A DNA stretch of 64,000 nt, taken from Cytidiella melzeri. Lineage: Eukaryota > Basidiomycota > Agaricomycetes > Polyporales > Irpicaceae. Numbering within the stretch: the first letter of the stretch is position 1; each line of letters starts with the position of its first letter. This document shows positions 22,911 through 34,600 of this stretch, piece by piece. The DNA lies in assembly GCA_022592445.1 (NCBI GenBank), contig JABYQR010000263.1:1-64000 (forward strand), given 5' to 3'. The notes below the pieces were generated by a model, which did not search any database, was not told the origin of the DNA, and saw only the letters and a program-made list of their open reading frames with translations. A program made the position numbers and the translations under genes.

Positions 22911-23510
22911 CACACTCCATACATGAGCCCACTGCGGACTCACAAACGCGTCTTTGAGGAAATCGCGCAACATCAGTGCCGAATCCTGGAAGACCCATGA
23001 CGTTGCAGAATATGTGCGACACGACGGGTGGTATAAGCGATCCCGTCCTCAGAAAGAGATAGCGCAGTGGAACCCGAACAGCGTAGTGTAGGCTAACTGG
23101 AAAACGAAGGGAAACGAGAGTGAGCTTTGGGCAGGTGATAGTCATAGGTGCGACGGGCCAGCTGAGATTATGGCCGTCTATGCCATCTAACAATGTACCA
23201 CAACACTGACGATGCTGTAGGTTCGCCAGCCCATCCAAGTGGTGAAAACAGGAGCCGCATTCCGAGTGACACCCAGTATTGTTGCAGTGGAAGCGTTCTA
23301 TACGCCACGTTTAGAGGCCCGGTGTATAGGACAGGCGCAATGAGATACGATAGCAGCGAGAACCTGGACCCATGGCGTGTCATCGCCGGATCCAAAGCTG
23401 TTAAAAGAGCCCACAATAGCAGATACAATGAGTCATGGGCTAAGACCGGTGTTGAGCACGGCGTACCTTATTGCCACTAAACACACGTTCCACTGCTCAT
23501 GTTGTCTCAT
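22911..23510 (-). pseudogene. Inverted, broken copy of RCE1
   Basis: The minus strand matches the intact RCE1 gene at about 27050-27840, including intron sequence, so it arose by DNA duplication and not by retroposition. The last 200 or so bases are virtually identical. The right border is sharp: similarity ends after TATGGAGTGTG in both copies (22911 here). The exon with the catalytic EE motif and the FGLAH motif is missing: the text jumps from the intron after WRNYII directly to the intron before the FQLAYTTLFG exon. Small indels and stops also break the 5' part. It cannot encode a protease. It lies just behind the P2 stop. Confidence 0.85.
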
Positions 23511-23704
23511 AGACGCTCAGCGTTGGTGTGGGAAATTACCCTTGCTGAATCATTGGCCACGACAAAGGAGGTGCACTGCTATAACCTGTGGAAACATGCT
23601 ATGTTCTAGATTTTGATGCTTTCCACTTAGCAAAACCCCCTCATGATACGGTGGTGAAGATGATGACGCGGACAACGTACTTCATATACGACTACTCACT
23701 GGCT

Positions 23705-26599
23705 TCATCTACGATTCCGACTTTGATTAGAGACATTCAGTGGTCCTGCAGCAGCGCTTTGTCTCATCTCTTCCTCATCGAGACCCGCCTCCTCCAAGAT
23801 CTTCTCGACTTCTTGCAGGATAGGCTTGTACTCCTCTGCGTTCACAGTCAATGAGCGGTCATATCAGCACGCGCACCAGAGGGTCATGTACGTACTGTAT
23901 TTGTTCTTCGCGAGATCGAAGCCGAGTCGCCGCAACATCTTGCCTCGTGTATCGTTCGACGTGAACGCCTTTTGGGCCCAGTATTCCCCTGTTGCACAAA
24001 TTTCTCGTCGTGTGTACGTTGGTATCAACGTCTGAGGTGCTTACTGGAGCGTGAATAAAACATGGCGAGGGTCTCCCCCGGACGAGGCGTGCTTATAATG
24101 TCTTCTGGTGAGCGAGCGGAGTCGTCTTTGGAGACACCCATGAATGCGGTCGCTTTGGCTCGTATATCCAAATCCTGTCCAGCTGTAAGTGAACGGTTCG
24201 GTTCGAACGACTTGGCGCTGCCCCACGAACCTCGGGCAGTTGCTGATCATCGTCACTTTCATCCTCTTCGTCGACCTTGAAGTCTTCAAGCCGCTTTGCA
24301 AGCGATCCGAAATCATCTCCGACCTGTGTCGTTGTGGTGCTCACGCTCGTAACGCTCTCCGCGTACAACGTTCCAGCCTCGGTCTCCGCTTCGCCCTCTG
24401 AGTCATCGTCGTCCTCGTCATCCTCGCTGCTGCTTTCGTCTCCACCAGCGGAGATATCAATGCCGCTAGGCTTTAGGCAGACATACCGGTCAAGTTTGTC
24501 CAGTTGTAGAGAGTAAAAGTCGTCTAGCGTGTATTCGCGTGCACCCCGTTCAAAAATGCCGCCATAGCTGGACAAAACTCACAATGAGACGGGTAGGACA
24601 AGGTGTCATTGAGGGTTTCCTACATGTAGAGTGTATTGCGCAGAACAGCAAGCATTGCATTGTATCTTGGCAGTGGTAGGGTCAGGTTCGGATCATCAGG
24701 ATCAGCCTCATCTTCAGCAATCGGCGCAAGCTGCTTCGGATTAGATGAAAGAGTTGTAGATGGTCCTGAACGACCCTTCATCCATGGTTTAGACTGTTGA
24801 GGTGAGCTCAAGGATTTGCGGATGAAGAGTATGGTGCCTGACAAATACCTCTTCGTCGCTCTCTTCTTCTTCTCGCTCTTCGTCGGATGCGGCAGGTGAC
24901 GACGCCTCGACAGGCTTGACTGGAGCAGGAGCTGCCTTCTTTTTCGCCCCTCCCTTCTTCTTTGGCCGCTTCAAAGCCAAGGATATCCACCGCCCGTTCC
25001 CCGCGATTTGATATCCATAGCTGGGATCACGAGTTGTGCGTGAGTAGTGACCACGATTTCAGCCAAACGGGGGCTTACAGATCATTGTGGAACACACTAT
25101 CTAGAGTTTCCTCATGATTATCTTCATCGGTCACGCCACCAAACATGATACCTGTGTTCTTGTTGGCCCAAAGAGCCATTGTACTACCTGATCGTATCGA
25201 GGGTGCGTACGCGGTAGAAGGCCTTTTGCGGCGTTCCCATTGCATGGTAGGGAGATTCGATGAGGAGGTGCTTTTGACGTCTTCCGCTGTTGGCAGCGTC
25301 ATTCTGCCAACCTGTTAGACAGAATAACGATAACATAACAAGTGGTGAGAACCTGAGAAACCAAGTATCTTCGAGCATAACGCCAATAGGCCGCTGTCCC
25401 TTTTGATACTCTTTGCAATATCCGCCTGAGTACCCGCATGTTAAAATGTGAAAGGGCTGAAAATCAGAGTTCTTTCACCATGGAGCAATATTCCCTCTGG
25501 GGTCGGTAGAAATGAGAAACCGCTGCGAGGTCTGCAATGGAGGTCCCAATGTCAGAGATCATCGAAGAAGGAGGATCGGTGCGGTGCCTACGATGGCTTT
25601 CGCTCGTTCTCCTTGAATTCTACTTGCTTCCATTTATATTCTTGAGTGTCGAATATCCATAGATCGTTCAGGTAGTTCGCTGCGGCCAGTCAGTTGCCTC
25701 GCATCAGTCATCTAGAATCGTCGTACACTTACTTCTCAGCCCTGGATCATAGAATCCTCCGAACAGGATAATATAGTGTTTCCATACAGCCATTCTGGGT
25801 ATTCATCAGATCACGCTCGGACAGAGTTGGCTCTCACCTACCGATGTCCTGAACGGGCAGTAGGTCGTATTTTTGTTTCAATCCGGTCCCAAGTATGGGT
25901 CGTTATGTCGAAGCACCAAAAGTCTCTGTAGTGGTGGAATGTCGTCTGGTGTAGACTCGAAAATTCGCCTCCGAATAGGAACAGTTTTCCCCCGCCAGCA
26001 GGTGAAGCTACTACCGCATGCGCGGATCGTGGCCCTGGGCATGTCTGCGAGACGAATTTACGCCACTCGTCCTGTTAGATTCGGATCAGCCCATTGACCC
26101 TCGTATTGATCCAAAGGCGTTACCTTCTCCGGAGTATAACGAAATACGTCGTTGTAGAAATACTGAGTAGAACGTCATCAAACGCAATGGACGAAGATAA
26201 TCTGTGCGCACCCACAGCTTTCTTATCGTCGCTGAAGAACTCTCCGCCTATGCACCACAAGTGGTTACCGACAGGACAAGGTGTCAAGGTTGCGTTCGCG
26301 CGCCGACTGGGAGGGCCCTCGACGAGTTCCTCTGTGACTTTATGTACATCTTCCCAGTCTCTTCGCATCTACTGAGCAACTGTGAGGATCTCGTCGTATT
26401 CATGACCATATCTTGTCAGAGAATTTACCTTGTCGAGAATTGCCTCCAGGTCCTCATCGTCGTCCTCGTCCTTGGTTTTCACGGCCTTCTTCTTTTCTTT
26501 CCGCTCTGTCTTTTGTTGAGCCTTGACTTTCTTTGCAGCTTTGGCGGCGGCCTTTGTAGTGCTGGGGCCGGCTCCGCTAGCCTTCTTCTTGTTCCCCAT
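23705..26599 (-). CDS. KLHDC4: Kelch-repeat protein of the KLHDC4 / yeast Kel3 type
   Basis: Long multi-exon minus-strand gene from ATG 26597-26599 to TGA 23705-23707. The Lys/Ala-rich N-terminus (MGNKKKASGAGPS) and an acidic DEDDDEDLEAILDK stretch are followed, after an intron at 26369-26428, by VTEELVEGPPSRRANATL. Kelch blades follow: HLWCIGGEFFSDDKKA, GGKLFLFGGEFSSLHQT, RSGHRMAVWKHYIILFGGF and GIMFGGVTDED. Late landmarks are YGGIFERGAREYTLDD, a long acidic Ser/Glu stretch, PRPGETLAMFYSRSS and EYWAQKAFTSNDTRGK, typical of the C-terminus of this family. I followed the frame through most exons but did not fix every splice site. The family is conserved from yeast to man and its molecular role is poorly defined. 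It shares a 203-bp promoter with RCE1. Confidence 0.85.
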
Positions 26600-26802
26600 C
26601 CTGCTTGCTGAACTCGGCGAAGAGGTAAGGTGAGGCGAGGAAGATCTAATCAAGAGTCGAGTTTCAGCGTTTCAGCGTCTTTTGTTTTCTGCGCATCCAA
26701 ACCGCCAGCTGGGACATGCATCTTACACCTTGTTGCTGGCTACAGCCTCTACCTCCCCATAAGCCCTGCAAGCGGTAGGAATAGCTCCGAGGACTGAAGC
26801 CT
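26600..26802. promoter_or_regulatory. Bidirectional promoter region KLHDC4 / RCE1
   Basis: Only 203 bases separate the two divergent start codons, so both promoters must lie here or overlap the 5' ends. I see no obvious TATA box in either direction. Confidence 0.6.
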
Positions 26803-27959
26803 ATGTCGCCACTGACTGACTCAGCACGGCTACCTGTCCAGTATGCGCACTTACTTGCAGGCTTTTGCGCATCCTCCTATGTCGGCATCTTGTATCTTTT
26901 GCAGCAAACCAGAATCACTTACTCATCGCAGTCGGCTGAAGGCCAGGCAAAAGAGAGGGCGAGACGGAGAGACGACCCGGACGTGATACGCGCGAGACTG
27001 GTTGCTGTATCGGTCAGCACGCTCGTTAGCTGCGCTGTGGTTGTCGGCACAGAGTGGAACGTCACAGTGTTGAGTGGCAATATGGTACGCCGTGCTCAAA
27101 ACCAGTTTTAGCCCAATATTTATCGTCTTTGCTATTGTAGGCGCTGTTATCAGCTTTGGCTCCGGCGTTGACACGCCTTGGGTTGAGATTTCAGTGGCAA
27201 ACGTTGCTATCGTGTCTCATTGCGCCTGTCCTATACACCGGACCTCTATATGTGGCGTATCTATCCGGAACGCTTCCACTGCAACAGCACTGGAGTGTCA
27301 AGCGGAATGTGGTCCCTGTGTTGACCACTTGGGTGGGCTGGCGTAACTACATCATCGTTAGTCTTGTGTTGCACTGCTAGATGGCATAGGCTGACAGGGT
27401 AGTAGGCTCCACTTACAGAAGAGGTAGTATTTCGAGCTTGCATTTTAGCATTATACCACATGGCCGGTGTTTCCTCGAAGAAGCTCATCTTTTTAAGCCC
27501 CCTGTGGTTTGGACTCGCCCACGTCCACCATGGCTGGGAAGTTTACCACCGCTTTGGCTGCACGCTGCAGGCAGCTCAGATGGCCATTGTCACAGTTGGT
27601 TCGTCGCACCTATCGCTATCACCTGCCCAAAGCTCACTCTCATTTCCCTTAGTTTTCCAATTAGCCTACACTACGCTGTTCGGATTCCACTGCGCTTATC
27701 TCTTTCTGAGGACGGGATCGCTTATACCACCCGTCGTGTCGCACATATTCTGCAACGTCATGGGTCTTCCAGGATTCGGCACTGATGTTGCGCGATTTCC
27801 TCAAAGACGCGTTTGTGAGTCCGCAGTGGGCTCATGTATGGAGTGTGTACTGACACGCTATTAGCCATCATTGCAGCGTATCTCATTGGCATGATTACTT
27901 ATGTCTACGCATTAGGTGCTTGGACAAAGGGTAGTGACAGCTTGTACTGGCCGCAGTAG
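26803..27959 (+). CDS. RCE1: CAAX prenyl protease 2 (Rce1)
   Basis: Predicted 315-residue ER membrane protease that removes the last three residues (-AAX) from prenylated CAAX proteins such as Ras. Five exons keep frame: 26803-27084, 27141-27356, 27406-27598, 27653-27814 and 27865-27959. Family blocks are RRRDDPDVIRARL near the N-terminus, GWRNYIIAPLTEEVVFR with the catalytic pair E171-E172, FLSPLWFGLAHVHHGWE with H205, the FQLAYTTLFGFH segment, FLRTGSLIPPVVSHIFCN with H261, and NVMGLPGF. These are the EExxxR, FxxxH and HxxxB motifs of the CPBP/ABI family. The C-terminal exon adds another hydrophobic helix (IIAAYLIGMITYVYALG). It is intact, in contrast to the relic at 22911-23510. Confidence 0.92.
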
Positions 27960-28261
27960 AAAGAAAAGGAATTTGTAACGTCCTGATTACGCCGGGCTCG
28001 GACGTTCCGGGACACATCATGGCTGAGGAAGTGCTCAGTATTTTCAAACTATCATAAAGCTGATCATAATTCTGCTGCACGTTTATTACAGCTTCAAACA
28101 GTCGCGGAAGGTTGAAATCATGATACAAGTACAAAAATCGAGCAGCGATCGGCGCTTTCATGGGCTGTCGCGGTATAGCTACTTATCGCCTGCAGTGCAA
28201 ACCCAAGGAGAAAAGATGTATAAGTCTCAGGTAACGACTCTCTGGACAGGAGCGCACCTGT

Positions 28262-30160
28262 TCAATCCCACTCTTCGATCACATCGAGTTGGTCAACCCA
28301 GGTCGAATGCGTATGCATCGTGATGGACAGTTGTGGAAAGCCGCGCTGGAGCTTGTAGAAAGCTTCGAGCGTACCAGCTTCGACTTCGTATTCAGTGAAA
28401 AGAAGGAGCTTCTTGTATTCGAAAGGACCCAATTTCTTGCGGGCCAAAAGGTGCGAGTGTAAGTGCTTGAGACTACTCGCGCTGAGGACTTGAGGATCCG
28501 GCTGTAGCACGAGGGTCCGCAAGTTTGGCCAATAAGGGCGCATAACCGTGAGTTTTCGGAGACGTCCAGATCGCGTCTTCATCCCGTCTTCATCGTTTAC
28601 GTCCTGGCATCCCACGAAATGATCAAGATTTCCACCATTTATGTGCCACACGTAAGGTTGTGGTCCAAGGACAAGCGTGGTGATGTTGGGACAAATAAAA
28701 TGTACGTCTTTTGCCTTCAAACGACCTTCTGCTGTCATCATCAGAGTCTTGACATCGCGCAAAGGCCAATCTCGACAGAGCTCTGCCACCCAACTCGGCA
28801 TGAGATCGCGAGGATAAGACACCGGATAGAACCTGCGTGTCCATACCCTAAACAAAACTTGCAGCCCTTTGAACTGTGGGTCCCAGACCGTGGCTGGATC
28901 CATGGCCCATAATATCCTGTGCGCTAGGATATTTTTGTACTGATTATCGCCAAGGGTTTCGTCGGGTCGGAGGAAGTGGAATCGGAGGCCACGATGTCTC
29001 CTACATTGCGGCCCCTCCTGGGCTAGCATACACTGGAATGGCATAGCAGAGCCTATGCTGTGTTTGCCGCTCAGCTTCTCCAGGAGAACTAGTGACAGCT
29101 TCGAGAGTTGAGGAAGGGTGGGTAAGAGCCCGATTGTCTGCAGGGCGACATTGGTGGTCGCAGGGAACATGATGGCCTCGAGAAATTGGGTGCATGGTAG
29201 TACACCCCCATAGAGAGAGAGGTATCTGAGGCGGGTAAGTTTTACTTGAGGTCCGATGGGCGGATTGTCCTCTGTGCTTTGACAGCCATGTAGCCCTAGC
29301 TCCTCCAAGGCTGGCATGTTACCTAGGGCTGCGATGGTGTCCTCGAAGGTCGGACGAAGAGACGGCTCTGGGAAATTGCCGGCGAGGTCAAGACTCGGAT
29401 CCGTGAAATCGACGCGCTCCGTAAAGTCAATACGCAAGGTCCTGAGATTCTGCGTGAAGATAGGATAGCTCCAATCAATGCGATAGTTAAGGAGGTGGAC
29501 GCGCTGCAGTTTCGGAAAGTCTCCCGACGTGAACACCTCGGGAAGCTCGTCCTGTGGATCGTAGTCGGCAGGACCTTCATATTCCAAAGGGCTAACCTTC
29601 CGACTGAGACGCAGATCCCGAAGCATTGGCAGTGCTGTGATCCCCTCGAAGGCACGCTCCCAGTTTTTGGTATGCTGTATGACGAGCTGTTCTGTGTGGC
29701 TGAGTACGCCGGAGTCCTGCTGGAAGAACCGCGGTGTCCCAATCAAGCCCGGGACTGAGCACACAAGGGTGAGCGCCGCTTTCTTCGCTCGATCAATTCG
29801 CAATTGGTATTTGCGTCGCGCAAGATCGATGTGGCTCCACAATGCCGGCCAGCCACAGGCGACAGCATACCACAATTTATTGACGAGGAGGACGTTGGTC
29901 CAAGCATAGATTTTTCTAACCGAGCGGGGTTTGACGCGATTCTTCCAAACAGGCTGAAGACATTCGACGGCCGCAAATATGCTATCGCGCAAAGCAACAA
30001 AAATTGCAGCAAGGGTTTCGGGGGGAAGGTGATTGATATGTCTTCGAATGTGTATTGTGTTTCGAGGTGACAACTTTGAGGTGTGTCTGAACAGAGACGG
30101 CATAAGAAAAGCAACGGAGGATCTCTGATACACTCACCCCTCTAGACCATTTGGATTCAT
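28262..30160 (-). CDS. F-box protein of the basidiomycete leucine-rich type
   Basis: Predicted 615-residue protein. A tiny first exon (30138-30160, MNPNGLEG) with a strong start context (AAAATGAAT) joins across a 51-bp intron (30087-30137) to one long exon (28262-30086). The F-box lies at about residues 20-60 and includes INHLPPETLAAIF and a downstream WKN/VCKLW-like block (VNKLWYAVACGWPALWSHI). The remainder is irregular leucine-rich sequence (for example LTRLRYLSLYGG, NLRTLVLQ). F-box proteins are substrate receptors of SCF ubiquitin ligases, and the target here is unknown. An alternative is an intronless start at ATG 30101-30103. I prefer the spliced form because the donor, acceptor and frame all fit. 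Confidence 0.8.
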
Positions 30161-30751
30161 TTTACCAGTTCACAGTTGCTTAGAGCAAGGGGTCTCTTCT
30201 AGAGCACCGTCAAGCTACGAATCTGCAATATATGACTTGGACACTCACCGGTGCTTGAAATTTGAGCAAGTAGCGCAAGGTGACGCAGATTGAAGCAAGT
30301 CTATGTAATTGTGAGGCTTGATAAGCTGCATGCAACGTAGGGATCGCGAGGATTGAAGGAGCTGCACGTACCTGAATATACACAGTGCTTCGTTGATGAA
30401 CTGCACCACCGGACTAGTGTCAATTCGATAAAGTGAATCGGTGTTATATATGACAAAAGGTGTTTGAGGCAAGTTGAATTTTGTTGGCTTTGTGTGAGAG
30501 TGAGGGGAGAGTTGTGAAGGAAGTTGAGCGCATCTCGCCGGCCAAAGCTTGCCTGCTGAGTTTGAATACCTTGTATTGCCTAAACAGGCAGTAAGTGCTA
30601 CAAGCGCTGAATTAAGCGTGTACTCGGCCCGCTTTCCTCCCACGTGGTCGTGTTGCGATAACTGTGTGCTATATTTTGTGAGGCTTCCACCAACAGCACT
30701 TGCGTCGTCCCTCCGTGGCTCACTATCCACCTTTGGCTCACATATTGAATC
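30161..30751. promoter_or_regulatory. Divergent upstream region F-box / RRP46
   Basis: 590 bases between two divergent starts. A minus-strand open frame at 30245-30730 has no recognisable homology and no gene-like splice pattern, so I leave it uncalled. Confidence 0.5.
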
Positions 30752-31667
30752 ATGTTGAGAGCGGATGGTCGTAATGCAGATCAGCTGCGTCCCATCACTA
30801 TCGCATACGAACGATTGGACAGAGTAGACGGCTCAGCGCGATTCGGATTTGGTAAGCCACCGTTCATCTCAGTGTGCATTTACCGAACCTACACAGTGTA
30901 TGACAGGACAGACACAGAGCATAGCATCAGTATCTGGTCCATCTGAAGTCAGGGTCAACTTGGAGTTGCCGTCCCAAGCCACTCTGGACATCCACATACG
31001 CCCTCTTGCTTCTGTCCCCGGAACAGACTCGCGGGCTTTCGCCACCATCCTCAAGACCGTTTTGAGCCCATCTATACTACTCTCACAGAACCCGCGCACT
31101 CTCATCCAACTCGTTGGACAAGCTTTATGTGGTAGCGAATCAGGCAGCGGATCTGGCACTGTTGGTAGAGGGTGGAATATGAGCATTATGGCAAGCCTCA
31201 TCAATGCATGTACTGCGGCCTTCATCAACGCTGGGTCAGTCCCTATGCGAGGCGTTGTCTGTGCCGTTGCGATGGGTCGACTGCCGGACACGGATGCTGG
31301 CACATCATCCTGTACTCTTGTCCTCGACCCTTCCGAGACCGAGCTGCCGAGACTCCGTGGCGGAGGATGCTTCGCGTTCATGTTCTCCTACGCTGGCTTC
31401 AGAAGCATTGTGGAAGCTGACCCCGACCTCCCTGGCGTGACTTTGCTTTGGCGGAATTACGCGGCTTCCGACGGCACATTCGACGAGGACGAGTTTGCAC
31501 GCGCTCAATCACTGGCTCGGAAAGGAGCCGAAGAAATTTGGAAACTCATGAAAATTAGCCTTCAAGGGAACATCGATGCCTTGTCAGAACAGGGCACTGC
31601 CAAAAATTCGAAAGCTGAGGTGGTTTCTCATACGGACGAAATTGACGATGAGAAGGTGGAGATATAG
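30752..31667 (+). CDS. RRP46: RNA exosome core subunit Rrp46 (RNase PH fold)
   Basis: Predicted 286 residues from two exons, 30752-30851 and 30907-31667, joined over a 55-bp intron. The N-terminus MLRADGRNADQLRPI matches the R-x-DGR-x-x-x-x-R-P block of exosome RNase PH proteins. Across the splice it reads RFGFGQTQSIASVSGPSEVR, as in Rrp46/EXOSC5. Further family features are SIMASLINACTAAFINAGVP-like text (here NAGSVPMRG) and a C-terminal RAQSLARKGAEEIWK helix. In eukaryotes Rrp46 is part of the six-subunit exosome ring and is catalytically dead. It works with Rrp44 and Rrp6 in 3'-5' RNA decay and processing. A short acidic tail follows. Confidence 0.92.
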
Positions 31668-34600
31668 ACAAAGGTTAGACTTTACCTTCGCTTCGCAAGA
31701 AGTGCGAATAACATCTAGTAGACGTATCCACGATATGATAAGCCGGCGGTGAACGCATGCAACTTCCTCTACTTGAGTAGTTTATCGAGTACAGCGTGGC
31801 TACATACGACATCCAGTCGTCAGGTAGACGCCGCTGGAAGCTCTCAAGGTACGCTCATGGCTTCATCAACATCTTCCCACACGATCCGTTTCTACCATTG
31901 TTCGAAGCATCCCTTGCATGGTTTCAAAGGGGCCAATGCTGACTCATATGTGAACAGAACCAAAGTGAAGGCGACCAAGACGGAGTTGTGGGAAGGTTGT
32001 CTTAGCTTGTCGCACTGTAGACTCAATAGTCGTTGTCGCAATGCGGCCTTTTCCAAAGCCCAGAATGCATCTTCTGAGTCATCTTCAACCTTTTCCACCT
32101 TTTTGGTGGAACTGTCGAAATGCGGAATCGCCTTTAAAGCTTGTGCAAGCAGATGCAAGTACCGTCTTCCCTGACTCTACCGCTCTCCGACCTGCGCTAC
32201 CCCGTGCCTTTAGTGGATCCGTACCATCAGGTCTAACAGTCTATTGGTTACCGGCGTGTATCACGACCAGTTGAATGTACTGAACTCGTCACAGCTGCAG
32301 TAACGTTCCCACTCCTCCGTTAGCGCATTCATGTCGGAGTGGCACAAACACATCTCAAACATGAACAAGCCTGAATCCTTCGGACTCATCATCTGTATGT
32401 TTAACCTGGACCTGGACTCATCGTCAGAAATCTGGCGTGTCGACAGTAAGTTCTCCAGCACTTCACGCATCGTCGGGAATGTTGAACTTCCCCACTAGCT
32501 TGGCCCACTTCGACAGTGACACAGCATCAACCTCAAACGAGTAATATGGGATTAGTACACCCGAGTGGCGGGCGTGCTACAGGGGCGCATGTTGATACAC
32601 GCTGCATGTTCTTGTTCCCGTTTAGGGAAGTACGCTACGGGTGCGTCGGTATCCAGGCACTGTCTCGCCCGACTCGATTGTTTATTTCCAGTATATCGCC
32701 TGGCTTGACAGCTCACCCACTTGCCCCGGACCTTGGCCCTCTACTATACTGTCTCCATCGTCCCCTCGAGCAAAAAGTGTTGCCCAACGAACCTCTGTTG
32801 TCGGCAACAGCACTAGGTGTCGATACTCGGTGCTGGATTTTTTGCCCAGTAGGGACTATAAACGCGAATATTGATGGTATCTCTGGGGCTGTTGCACGGT
32901 CCTCAACGCTGGTAAGTATGTTCGTCATATCTTCCATGTTTACACGCCAGCTGACTGTTTTGTGGGCAATGACCGCACTCTGTAGCGCACAAGAATCGAA
33001 ACGTCAACCTCGAGTGATGCTCTTAACGAGTCCTTGGCGATGACTGATAGACAGACGTGGATAACAGATGACACCGCTGGCACTTGGTTGCCCACTTGCG
33101 TAGCCAGGCTCTCACGGTTGCTGAAGCTTGTCAACATGCGTAACAAGCGTGGCCAAGGACGTCTGTAGGACGATAGTAAGTCAACGACACTCCTCTTTGT
33201 CTTAGAACTGCCACTCACTGCTCATTCATCTGACCTCTTCAGTCGTTGGTTCGAGCTCTAGCCGTTACCAAGTGGCGGGCTTGACGCTCGATGGTTGACG
33301 TCTCAAACGCCATCTGTCGAACTTCCAAGTACCCAGGCGAACATATCAAGCCAATCGATGGCCATACTAGATGGCACCGTGCTACAAGGATATCTACGTC
33401 GGCGAGCATCCCTCCCTCTCATGGGCTGTAGCACAGTAGATTCAACCAGTGGCACTCCTGACCAGGCATGAACCGCCTTCCAGTCAATATACCCTGCGGT
33501 CTACTGCTTATGTCAATCATTCCGCTGAGCTGTCATCCTCCACCAGAAAGTCACCGCGTCCCAGTATCGTTGTTACCAAGAGCAGACGAACAGGCGGTGA
33601 TGCGCGGACCCACAACCTTCGTTGGGTTTGTTTGCGTTCCGCCTCGAGGTGTCCGGCGAGGCGCCAGGGTATGCCTCGAGGTGGGCTTGAGGGTATTTAA
33701 CGGTACGCTTCACCATATCGCAGCTCTCTACCCCTCGACCTTGCTCTGATGCAGCCCATTCCTAGTGCTTGACTGCTTGCACGATGGTTCTTCATGCCTT
33801 GAGGACAGGGCATGATACATCTTCGTCATGTAGCTCCTAGTACCCGAAGGTCTACTGCTATACCATAACTATCTTATACTACTGACGGACGTTGAAGACG
33901 TGGTGAGTCCCTCCTATGACCATTGAGACCCATAGCGCTCACCATGCTATCCGAGTAGATCGACAGGGCACGAGCGGACAGTTATCAACACACGCTTGCC
34001 ACACGACCATTCGATACCGACAATTTGATCGCGTCGTGCTACTGGCATGATGCACGACTGCGGAAGGATAGTCGTACGCCCATTCTTTCTTACCATATTT
34101 GATCACCCGTGCTAACTGTTCGTATGTAGTTGCAGTAAGCGCCACCCGTCGGCCAATACAGTACGCGTCTTTCTTGATTTAGCTCAGCCTCCGTTCGCGC
34201 CATCTACATGGATCGGGACCACAGAACCAAAGCAGCAAATCTCACGTGTACGTGCCAGTTCCAAAAAACACGTAGCTCATCCTTCATCCTCCTTCTAGCT
34301 TCTAGATCAAAACGATTTGGTTTCACAAGTCATTCAGTAAACGACGTACTTGTTTTCCATCAGGTAATTCTCCAGCGCCATACCTTACCTCCTGTCCACG
34401 CCAACAACTTGTAGGTCGTGAGGAAGATCATTCGCTTCCTCCCACCCTCCTCGTGTCTTCAACCGTAAACTAAGGTGGGGCAAGGTCAGGGAAGGAGTGT
34501 CTTGTCATTTCCTAAACGACGAATGACTCAATCACCCGAGTCTCGGTCACGCATCTTCTGGCCGCACCGGGAGGCCCCAACAGCGCGCGTACCAGACCAC

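Noticed and set aside
28619..29909. Several plus-strand frames within the F-box gene
   Set aside because: All are antisense shadows of the long F-box exon.
30101..30103. Intronless start of the F-box gene
   Set aside because: A better context ATG at 30158-30160 joins in frame through a proper 51-bp intron. The intronless start remains the alternative.
30245..30730. Minus-strand frame of 161 codons upstream of RRP46
   Set aside because: No family resemblance and no gene-like structure. It lies in a divergent promoter region.
32516..33043. Plus-strand frame of 175 codons in a desert
   Set aside because: Composition is unlike a protein domain, and part is antisense to the more protein-like relic at 32260-32590.
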